Positions 37,669-45,600 of a DNA stretch of 64,000 nt are shown piece by piece. The notes under the pieces were generated by a model. The model saw only the letters and a program-made list of their open reading frames with translations, was not told where the DNA came from and made no database searches. The position numbers were made by a program, and so were the translations under genes. The first letter of the stretch is position 1. Each line of letters starts with the position of its first letter. This DNA comes from Pseudomonas sp. P5_109 (lineage in GTDB: Bacteria > Pseudomonadota > Gammaproteobacteria > Pseudomonadales > Pseudomonadaceae), in contig NZ_CP125380.1 in assembly GCF_034009455.1 (NCBI RefSeq), positions 3,609,501-3,673,500 of the forward strand. The letters are read 5' to 3'.

Positions 37669-38772
37669 ATGAAAAATCATAGTTCGTTTGATCAATCCGT
37701 GTCTTCTTCCGATTTGTCGGCCTGCACAACCTTGGCGGTCGACTTGGCCAAACAGGTCTTTCAGGTCGCCGGTGAAGATATCCTCGGCCAGGTGCTCTAC
37801 GAGCAGCGGATCAAGTCGCGCGAGGCGTTTTATGATTTTCTCCGACAGTTGCCGCCGCATGTCGTGGTTTTGATGGAGACCGGTCCGGGTGCCCAGGCCT
37901 GGGCCCGGCAGCTGCAAGAGCAAGGCAATCCGGTGCGGATTCTTCCAGCCGGTTTGGTGGCCACACATCGCAGCGGGCCTAAAAATGATCGCAACGATGC
38001 GCTGGCGATTCTGCGGGCCAATCGCGATGAAAAAATCTGCGCAGTACCGGTCAAAAGCGTTGCGGCGCTGGCAATGCAGGCGTTGCATCGCGCCCGCCAG
38101 GGCTATGTGCGTCGACGCACGGCCCTCAGTAATCAGATGCGCGGCCTGCTGCTTGAGCACGGCGTAGCCTTGGCACAGGGCGATGTTGCGATCAGCCAGA
38201 AAATCCCGCGGGTGCTGGAAGATGCCACCCAACCGGTGCCGGGCCTGCTGCGTGAACTGATCGACGAACTGTTGGCCGAGTGGCGCCATTTGGGCGAGCG
38301 CATCAGCGTACTGACGGGACGCCTGGAAGTGGCCGCCAACGCTGACATGACGGCGAAGCGGCTAATGACTGTACGCGGCATCGGCCCGGTCACTGCCACG
38401 GCACTGGTGGCCAAGGAAACCAAGCCTGAGCGCTTTCCCAATGCCCGCAAGTTTGCCGCGTACTTTGGCATGGTGCCTGACCAGCACAGCAGCGGGGAGA
38501 CGGTCCGGTTGGGGGGCATGACCAAGCGAGGTGATGCTTATTTACGCAGCCTGATGATCCAGGGGGCCCATGCGGTGCTGCAACAACTACGACCTGATTC
38601 CCAGCAACCCGATGACCGCCGCTTGTTGCACTGGATGAGCCGGTTGGGCCGCAAGGAGGCTGCGATCAGGCTAGCCAACCGCAACCTGCGAATCGTCTGG
38701 GTGCTTCTACAGAATGACCAGACTTATCGTCGCCACGCGGGTGATGGCCAGCCAGCGACGATGGGCCACTGA
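37669..38772 (+). CDS. IS110/IS1111-family transposase (DEDD recombinase)
   Basis: A 367-residue protein from the ATG at 37669. The N-terminal RuvC-like DEDD domain has LAVDLAKQVFQV (D25), VVLMETGPGAQAWA (E70) and GPKNDRNDALAIL (D107, D110). The C-terminal Tnp_20 domain has VRGIGPVTATALVAKE and FGMVPDQHSSGETVRLGGM, whose SSG (274-276) supplies the catalytic Ser. It appears intact. The family recombines the circular element into a target chosen by a bridge RNA. The start codon is inside an inverted-repeat copy, which may give self-control of expression. Confidence 0.95.
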   Translation: MKNHSSFDQSVSSSDLSACTTLAVDLAKQVFQVAGEDILGQVLYEQRIKSREAFYDFLRQLPPHVVVLMETGPGAQAWARQLQEQGNPVRILPAGLVATHRSGPKNDRNDALAILRANRDEKICAVPVKSVAALAMQALHRARQGYVRRRTALSNQMRGLLLEHGVALAQGDVAISQKIPRVLEDATQPVPGLLRELIDELLAEWRHLGERISVLTGRLEVAANADMTAKRLMTVRGIGPVTATALVAKETKPERFPNARKFAAYFGMVPDQHSSGETVRLGGMTKRGDAYLRSLMIQGAHAVLQQLRPDSQQPDDRRLLHWMSRLGRKEAAIRLANRNLRIVWVLLQNDQTYRRHAGDGQPATMGH

Positions 38773-39010
38773 GCGACAGAGTTCTGCCACCGAGGTACTA
38801 ACCGTCTGACCCTCTGCTGAAAAAAATTGACCCCAGGTAAGACCGGCGTGGATTGATGCCTAAGCTCCTACTGGCCTTCGAGGCCTGACTGTAATCGGCA
38901 TACCACGAGCTTTTTCCAATTTTGGCCAGAAGCCGAAGACGGCTTCCACGAATAGGCCTAATACATAGATGCAACGGGGCAGCGGTTTTTCAAAAGCGGG
39001 TAGACAGTGG
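38773..39010 (+). ncRNA. Candidate bridge RNA region of the IS1111 element
   Basis: IS1111 elements carry their guide RNA in the 3' non-coding end. This segment contains several hairpins and the 9-mer AGCTCCTAC (38863-38871). That 9-mer equals the bottom strand of the REP target across the insertion point (AGCTCCTA then C). TCCAATT (38915-38921) equals the reverse complement of part of the left tip and inverted repeat of the element, so it could be the donor guide. The 5' and 3' ends of the RNA are not defined. Confidence 0.55.
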
Positions 39011-39025
39011 GGGCGAGTCCATACA

Positions 39026-39124
39026 TAGGAGCTGGCTTGCCAGCGATGGTCGTCAACGATAACGCGTGCAAACTGGATAAACGCGGCGCCCTTGAGCCCA
39101 TCGCCAGCAAGCCGGCTCCTACAG
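39026..39124. repeat. REP doublet right of the insertion sequence (target copy)
   Basis: It begins TAGGAGCTGGCTTGCCAGCG because the element took the place just after TTG; the right arm is CAGCAAGCCGGCTCCTACAG. It is a tandem copy of 37465-37566. Confidence 0.9.
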
Positions 39125-39147
39125 GTATTGCGCGACCTGCTGCCCGT

Positions 39148-39247
39148 TGTAGGAGCTGGCTTGCCAGCGATGGTCGTCAACGATGACGTGTGCAAACTGG
39201 ATAAACGCGGCGCCCTTGAGCCCATCGCCGGCAAGTCGGCTCCTACA
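39148..39247. repeat. REP doublet, third tandem copy
   Basis: TGTAGGAGCTGGCTTGCCAG on the left and CGGCAAGTCGGCTCCTACAA on the right, with the same GCAAACTGGATAAACGCGGC spacer. It abuts the stop of the HlyD-family gene on the minus strand. Confidence 0.9.
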
Positions 39248-39251
39248 AGGG

Positions 39252-40199
39252 TTAGCGGTTTTCCTGGACGGTCACAGTGGCCGTGGTCCCCGCCCTGAGG
39301 TTTTTCTTACCGGCATAGTCGGCATCGATCTCGATCCGCACCGGCACTCGTTGCGCCAGTTTGATCCAGGTGTAACTGGGATTGATGTTGGCCAGCAGGC
39401 GACCGCCCGGCAGGTTTTCCCGGTCGGCAATGGCGAAGGCAATGCTCTGCACTTTGCCGCCGAACGTCTCGCCACTCATCAACTCGATCTTGACCCGGTC
39501 ACCCTCCTCGATCCGCGGCAACTTGGTTTCTTCAAAGTAACCGCTGACATAGAACGAGTCGCTGTCAACCAGCGCCAGCAACGGGCCGCCGGCCGAAGCG
39601 TAGTCGCCCTCCCGGGTCAGCAGATTGGTGACAAAGCCGGTCACCGGGGAGACGACATGGGTACGCTGCAAATCGAGCTCGGACTGGGTCAAGGCCGCGA
39701 TGGCCAATTGCACGTTGGCCTGGGCCAACACCAGATTGGCCTGATTGCGCAGCAAGTCAGCCTGGGCAACCGACACATCGGTGTTGGCTTTCTCCCATTC
39801 TTCGCCGGAAATCGCCGAACGATCCTTGAGCGTGCGCCGCCGTTGCTCCTCACTCTGGCGTTGCTTGAGCAACGCTTCGCTGGCGCTAATGGCCGCCTGG
39901 GCTTGTCCGAGCGAGGCTTTCGATACTTCAACGGCACGCTTGGCATGCTCCACCGCCAGGGTGTAACGCGCCGGATCGATCTGCAGCAGCGCCTGGCCTT
40001 TGTCCACGTGTTGGTTGTCCTGCACGGACAGGCTGACGATTCGCCCTGAAACATCGGCGGACAAGGTCACCACATCGGCACGCACCCGGGCATCCCGGGT
40101 CCAGGGGGCGCGGGTGTAGTGCTCCCAGGCGAACCAACCCAGGATGACGGCCAGCAGCACCACCGCGACGGTCGTGAGTCGGGAAAGGATGTTCTTCAA
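39252..40199 (-). CDS. HlyD/EmrA-type membrane fusion protein (AaeA-like)
   Basis: A 315-residue protein from the ATG at 40199. One N-terminal membrane anchor (about 8-25) is followed by TRDARVRADVVTLSADVSGR and IVSLSVQDNQHVDKGQALLQ, the first lipoyl half. A long coiled-coil hairpin (about 80-175) and THVVSPVTGFVTNLLTREGD, the second lipoyl half, come next. It is the periplasmic adaptor of an aromatic acid efflux system, working with the FUSC protein encoded upstream. Order FUSC, DUF1656, HlyD with overlaps or short gaps is the conserved AaeAB-type operon of Pseudomonas. Confidence 0.92.
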   Translation of the reverse strand: MKNILSRLTTVAVVLLAVILGWFAWEHYTRAPWTRDARVRADVVTLSADVSGRIVSLSVQDNQHVDKGQALLQIDPARYTLAVEHAKRAVEVSKASLGQAQAAISASEALLKQRQSEEQRRRTLKDRSAISGEEWEKANTDVSVAQADLLRNQANLVLAQANVQLAIAALTQSELDLQRTHVVSPVTGFVTNLLTREGDYASAGGPLLALVDSDSFYVSGYFEETKLPRIEEGDRVKIELMSGETFGGKVQSIAFAIADRENLPGGRLLANINPSYTWIKLAQRVPVRIEIDADYAGKKNLRAGTTATVTVQENR

Positions 40200-40203
40200 G
40201 GCA

Positions 40204-40404
40204 TCAGGCTCCCATCACCAGGATCAACGTGGCGCAGACACAGACATACAGCGCGCCTTCGAACAACGCTTCATGCCAGACGAACTGCAGCACGCCAAGG
40301 CGCCGCAACGTCCAGTCCAGCAACAGGAAAATCGGCAAACCCAGCAGCAGCGCCTGGGCAATCGGGGGCAGATAGGCCCCCCCTACTTCCAGATCAATGG
40401 GCAA
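40204..40404 (-). CDS. DUF1656 small membrane protein
   Basis: A 66-residue protein. The TTG at 40404 is chosen because AAGGAG lies nine bases upstream and the resulting N-terminus (PIDLEVGGAYLPPIAQALLL) fits the family; a TTG six codons earlier (40422) is also open. Two hydrophobic helices separated by a Trp/Arg loop (LDWTLRRLGVLQFVWHEAL) are seen. The family always sits between FUSC and HlyD genes in AaeAB-type operons; its role is unknown. It overlaps the FUSC stop and lies four bases before the HlyD start. Confidence 0.85.
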   Translation of the reverse strand: MPIDLEVGGAYLPPIAQALLLGLPIFLLLDWTLRRLGVLQFVWHEALFEGALYVCVCATLILVMGA

Positions 40405-42529
40405 GGACAGGGTCTCCTTCAAGGCCTGCGGGTTGAAAGTAACCGCGATAACGCTCGACGAACGACACCACGATCAGCAGCGCCACACGCATACGGAACA
40501 CTGACCACAAGTGCTCATGGACATTGGTATGCAAGGCATCCAGTTCGTCGCCCAGGGTGTGCAGGTTATCCAGCACCTGCGCCACTTCGACCCCGGGCCG
40601 GGCGGCGACCAGCCTTCCCGTTTCCCGGACTGTCGAAAACAGGCGGCTTTGCAGATCGGGATTCAACAAGGCGTTGTTCTGTCCCTGCTGCCTGAGCTGA
40701 TTCAGGGCAATACCCAGTGCCATACAGCCCAGGCTGACTTGAAACAGTTCACGCGATTGCGGCTCCTGGGTCGCTGGCAGCAGCCCCAACATCATGGTCA
40801 GGCGATCAACCATGCGGCTCTCGAAAGCAAACTGCTGTTCGTCGGTCGCCGAGGTCTTCAGCAAGGCGTACACCTGCTCGCAGTTCTCCTTGTAGAGCCT
40901 GCGCATGCGCAGATCCGGCCTGAACGGAAAGATCAGCGCATAGACACTCAGCGCCAGCACCGTCGCACAGGTATAAGCCCCGGCAAACTCGAACCACTGG
41001 ATGGCGGTGTTTTGACCGATTCCCACGTTCAACGGGCCGAGCAACAGAAAGGTCGTGAGCCCCAGGCCAATGCCGGTTCCCGTTGTGGCTGGGTTGGCCA
41101 ACCCTACCGACACGGCATACAGCAAGGGCGCCAGCAGCAAGGCAAGCATCTCGAAATTGCTGATCATCGGCACAAACATGAACTGCAGCAGCGCCGAGAC
41201 CACCAGCGCCAGCCCAAATCCCCTGGCATAGCTTTGCACGGCCAGCAACGGCCGGGGAAAGGTCGACATCAGCGAGCAAAGGATGCCCACCAGCACCATC
41301 CCGCCTCGCGCACCGTCCCAACCGGTTTCGATCCAGATCAAGCCAGCGATCAACAACGCGGAAAAGGCCCGGATGGCATTCATGGTCGCCAGGGTGAAGT
41401 CCAGGTGCAGCGGGTTTTCCCGCCCGCGAAACACGCTGCTGGCAGGTCGGCCGCTCTGGATCGCATCACTCAGTTCCAGAATCTGTTCGAGTTGCTGCAG
41501 CAGGCGCGCCTGCTCCCAGCGCAGCGACCAGGCCAGCGAGCGCAAGGTGGCCGGCAGCGGCTCGGTCAATTGTTCGGCCCTGTAGGCCAGTGCATCGAAG
41601 CGTTGTTGCAGCACCGTGAAATAGTGACGCCTTTCGCTGGACAGCGAGCGCCCCTGCTGCGCCAATTCATCAAGAAACGCCAGTTCTTCGGCGCGTATCT
41701 GTTGAATTTCCTCAGGCAACTCGCCCTCCCAGCGCTCGGTCAACAGCAACCGCTGATGGCGCAAGGCAGTCAATCGCGCGGTCAACAGCACCAATTGATT
41801 GCCTAACAGTTGCACCAGACCGTTGGCACTGCGCAAGCGCGGGGCATCGTAGTACATGTGCCGGCGCACGCCCTCCAGGCCGCTGATCTGGCCCAACAGC
41901 TGCATTTGCCGCTGTTGGAAATCGGCCTCGCTCTCTTCGGTGCGAATGACGGCGCTGGCATGGGTGGCCAGCAACCGGGTGATCTGATCGATCCTGGCGA
42001 AGTAGTCCCGGGCCACGGCTTCCGGCCTGGCGGTGAGCAGGCTGACCACGCACACGCAGGCAACCGCCAGCAAAGTTTCGGTGACGCGGGTCACCGCCAG
42101 CAAAAAGGTGCCGTCCTGATCGGGAATCGCCAGCAACGCGATAACCACGGCGGTGTAGCCACTGAGCACGAATGCCCCGGAACTGGTGTAGCGCAACAGC
42201 GTGCCACCGGCGGTGCACAATGCCAGCCACAGGGCCAGGGTGGTGATGAACGGCAACGGCGCCTGCGGAAATATCGCCATGATGGTCACCGCTACGACCG
42301 CCCCCATGGTGGTACCGATGACTTGGCCAAAACTGCGCGCCAGCACCATGCCGCCCAGTGGCTGGCTGATGATGACCACGGCCATGATCGACCACTTGGG
42401 CTGGTCCAGGTCGAACAAAAACGCCAGGTACAGGGTCAACAACCCGGCCGCCATGGTTCGCAAGGCAAACAACAGCACCCCGGGGCCGGGGTTGATGATC
42501 GCCTTGAAGTATTGAAGCAACGCTTGCAT
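40394..42529 (-). CDS. FUSC-family inner-membrane efflux protein (AaeB-like)
   Basis: A 711-residue protein with an ATG at 42529. Two sets of about five to six membrane helices (residues about 15-165 and 365-510) flank soluble helical parts, the FUSC/AaeB architecture. FDLDQPKWSIMAVVIISQPL and ARSFGQVIGTTMGAVVAVTI are typical of the first module, and ETGWDGARGGMVLVGILCSL of the second. It should export aromatic carboxylic acids such as p-hydroxybenzoate, together with the HlyD adaptor. No LysR regulator is adjacent. Two interleaved inverted repeats cover the start codon and upstream region. Confidence 0.92.
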   Translation of the reverse strand: MQALLQYFKAIINPGPGVLLFALRTMAAGLLTLYLAFLFDLDQPKWSIMAVVIISQPLGGMVLARSFGQVIGTTMGAVVAVTIMAIFPQAPLPFITTLALWLALCTAGGTLLRYTSSGAFVLSGYTAVVIALLAIPDQDGTFLLAVTRVTETLLAVACVCVVSLLTARPEAVARDYFARIDQITRLLATHASAVIRTEESEADFQQRQMQLLGQISGLEGVRRHMYYDAPRLRSANGLVQLLGNQLVLLTARLTALRHQRLLLTERWEGELPEEIQQIRAEELAFLDELAQQGRSLSSERRHYFTVLQQRFDALAYRAEQLTEPLPATLRSLAWSLRWEQARLLQQLEQILELSDAIQSGRPASSVFRGRENPLHLDFTLATMNAIRAFSALLIAGLIWIETGWDGARGGMVLVGILCSLMSTFPRPLLAVQSYARGFGLALVVSALLQFMFVPMISNFEMLALLLAPLLYAVSVGLANPATTGTGIGLGLTTFLLLGPLNVGIGQNTAIQWFEFAGAYTCATVLALSVYALIFPFRPDLRMRRLYKENCEQVYALLKTSATDEQQFAFESRMVDRLTMMLGLLPATQEPQSRELFQVSLGCMALGIALNQLRQQGQNNALLNPDLQSRLFSTVRETGRLVAARPGVEVAQVLDNLHTLGDELDALHTNVHEHLWSVFRMRVALLIVVSFVERYRGYFQPAGLEGDPVLAH

Positions 42530-42588
42530 GGGAATGCCTGTCGAGGTATCTCATGCAAGCGTAGTCACAGCTTTGGGCTCTCGACAGG
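42521..42588. promoter_or_regulatory. Two interleaved inverted repeats over the FUSC start
   Basis: CGCTTGCATG (42521-42530) is the exact inverse of CATGCAAGCG (42552-42561). CCTGTCGAG (42537-42545) is the exact inverse of CTCGACAGG (42580-42588). The first pair includes the FUSC start codon. They cannot both form as simple nested stems, so they may be operators or alternative RNA folds. Confidence 0.5.
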
Positions 42589-42617
42589 TTTGAGTGGCTT
42601 CAAAACCTGGCCGGCAA

Positions 42618-45600
42618 TTACACCGCTGGTTTCGCCGCCGAAGTGACGTTTACAAACCTTACCAACGGTTTTACCAAGCCGTGGACAGCGCCGTCCATGA
42701 TGGGAACGCTGTTACGAATGGCTTCCTGCAACGCAAGCGGATTTGGCCAAAATTTATTGAGTTTGTCATAAGCACCCAGCACTCTCGATCCTGGAATTTT
42801 TTCCCCAAAGTTAATCTCCAACGGTTTAGAACCCAATTCTATTGGCGGTCGGTCGGCGTAGTTACGATTCGCATACAAATCAAAACCCGGTGTGCCCCTG
42901 GCATCGATAACGTATGTGATTCCCCCCTCTGGTCTCCCCGCACCATAGTGATGCGCGCCTGCGCCTCCTTCGGAAAGATAAGGAGATGTTGAAATTCCTC
43001 GACCATCCCAGTCTGCTTGATTTTTTCCGCCGCCAAAACCACCCTTCATGCCGTTCACTTGTTTCACATTTTTAATCGGATGGGTTAATTCGAAGCCATG
43101 TTCAAAAGCATATTCCGCGTTTTCTTTAAAAGTAGGCATCCCGTTGCGAAACTTTTCACCACGCAAAAGAAAACCCTCGTGAACATAACCAGATTGAGGA
43201 TTGGCGAAATATCTAACGCCCGTTTGTTTCGCTAGTTTTTCCGCTACGCGCGGCCCATCAGCCAGGTGATTCAATTTATCAATAACGTTATGATTTCGGA
43301 ATTTTCGGTCCCTCAAAGCCTGGATTTTTGAACTACTCCTCACTTTGGCAGGTATCCATTTCGGTATATCGTTAAACTGTTTAGCCAAGCTGCGAGGAAT
43401 GCGCTTCAAGTCCAGTATTTCCAAAACTTTATGTGTAATCTTCGAATTCGCCACCTTGGTAAAGGCGCTACCTAATAATTTGCTCGCCAAGGGGCCGGCA
43501 AAGTCCATAATCACGCCCCTCATTGCATTTTTTTCATGAAGTTCTCTGGTTGCGGGATCATCAGCCAGGATGGCACGTACGGCGTCCGTTCCTGTTGATG
43601 GCAAGCCTAGAAGGAAAGCTCCCGCAGCACGAGTCGCCGCGGATACAGGCACTCCAGCAACCGGTACGAAACCTACGGCGATGGAAAGTGCAACGAGTAA
43701 CTTGCCCGCAGCATCCAGCGCTCCGTCCGCTAAACGCTCCCAACCTGTTGATACCAACGCGTCCACGTCCGATAGAACCTTATCAACCTGCACTTTATAG
43801 AGCGTTTCAATAATATTTTCATCCGGATGGCCGCTTGGTACGAGTGGTTCATAAGACCAATAATAACGCCCCCCCTCTTTAAAGGCCCACTGTGGTTCGT
43901 AATCGGCATCCACACGACCATAACTTTCTTCAATCCTTATTCGATCCGCAATGTCTTTCTTCAAATCACTAGGAACAAAGGCTTTTTCTTCACCTTCTGC
44001 CCAGCTCTTCGGCACCTCGACAACTTTGCGTTCATTCAATAAAACCAATAACCCATAACCAGATTTGCCAGAAAGATAAATCGCATCGCTCAATGGCCAT
44101 CGCTCCCTTCTTTCCTTAGAGTTCGCGAAGACAAGTTCCCCGTGAAGATCGCCACTCAAAAAATCATTCGCGATGGTGGCGCCTTCCGTAGAACGCGTCT
44201 CAGTCTTTAAGTAGCTATCTAGCGCGAATTCCACGTCTTTTTCTTTTTTTAACCTCCATAGCGCAGCGACATCCGGACGATTGATTACCTCATTGATCAG
44301 TTTTTTGTAATCGTCCTGGAAATTTGCCGAGGAAATGGCGTCTTTTAATTCCGATGACATACCTTGCGGCCACGCGACCTCAACCCGTTCGTTAAATGAA
44401 CTTCCCCTTAAATGAGCATCAATGCACACCTCCGCCAGAGTGAATTTTTTTACTTCAATACTGAACGGAGGAAGCGAAAATGGTTTTACGCTTGTATAAA
44501 CAACGTTGACAGACGTATTGGCTGTAATTCCTGCCGCTTTATCCCGCAAAGAGCTGTGTTCAGCGAATAGATTGCTGATGGAGGCGGCGAGAAACTTGTA
44601 GGGGTCCGAGATTTTCTGAGCAGCCTCAAATGTGGCAATGACTTTTTGCGCCGCTTGATCGACTGTTACACCCGGAGCAATTTCCTCATCAGGCTGTTGC
44701 ACGGGAGTGACTTCCTGCAACCGTCGATTCGACGCATCAACGACTGCTTTCGCTATGATAATGCGTATAAATACTCCCTTAGGCCCCACGTTGACCTCTA
44801 CGTCGCGTTTATTACGAACGCCGGCCATTTCCTCGCTGTCCCGAAACGGGTTAGCAAAGACCTGTGCTTCCATAACATTTTCATCATCCAGGTCATCCTC
44901 CGACTCGCCTTCAACATCTGAAGTCGACAGCTCCATCATTTCTGCGAGCATGGACTGATAAGTCATGTCGGGCATATCCGGAAAGGATTGTTGTAGAAGC
45001 TCCTCTACGTCCTCTATCAATTGTGGATCGTCGACCGGATCCAGGTACTCGGACTGGCTGACACGCTGCGCAATCTCGGCCGCAAAATCTGGTTGTTCCT
45101 CAAATAGGTCCTCTACATCCTCAAGAATAGCTTCATAGATAAGCGCGGCTTCATCAGGCATGACCTCAAGCTCGGGTGCTCCTATCCGGGAAGGATCAAT
45201 TATTTCAGGCACAGGCTGAAACCAGTTGGTGTAAAGACCGCTGATTCCCATGAACGCCGCGAAGATGCCCACGGCACTACGCGGATGGCGCTCGATCAAA
45301 TCACCCGTTCGGCTTATTACGGCAGCACCCGTGCTGATCAAAGTCCCACTCATCCTGCTGAGCCACTCACCCAGTTGCTGTCTCAGCGCCTCCATATCGG
45401 GTGTGCGGCTCCATATCGCACTGGCGTGAGAATGCTCGACTGCTGGGTTGTCTACCCGAATCTTCAGTGGGTCGAGCATGACTACAACCTTCTCTAGCTC
45501 ACTGGCATAGGCGGTATTCCAGGGCGTGATGGTGTTGATGAGCCAGGTTGCAACCTCGTCGACTTGCGCGGCGAATTGCGCTGGCGAGATCTGGTTCATG

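Larger units (their letters stand above)
37587..39025 (+). mobile_element. IS110-family element, IS1111 group, inserted in a REP
   Basis: A 1439-bp element. Sub-terminal inverted repeats ATGGACTCGCCC (37594-37605) and GGGCGAGTCCAT (39011-39022) lie 7 bases inside the left end and 3 bases inside the right end, the IS1111 arrangement. The ends are deduced because joining the flanks (CCTTG at 37586 and TAGGAGCTGG from 39026) restores TTGTAGGAGCTGGCTTGCC, exactly the start of an intact REP as at 9196 and 39147. There is no target duplication, as expected for the family. It contains one transposase gene and a 250-base 3' non-coding part. A third copy of GGGCGAGTCCAT overlaps the transposase start codon. 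Confidence 0.9.
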
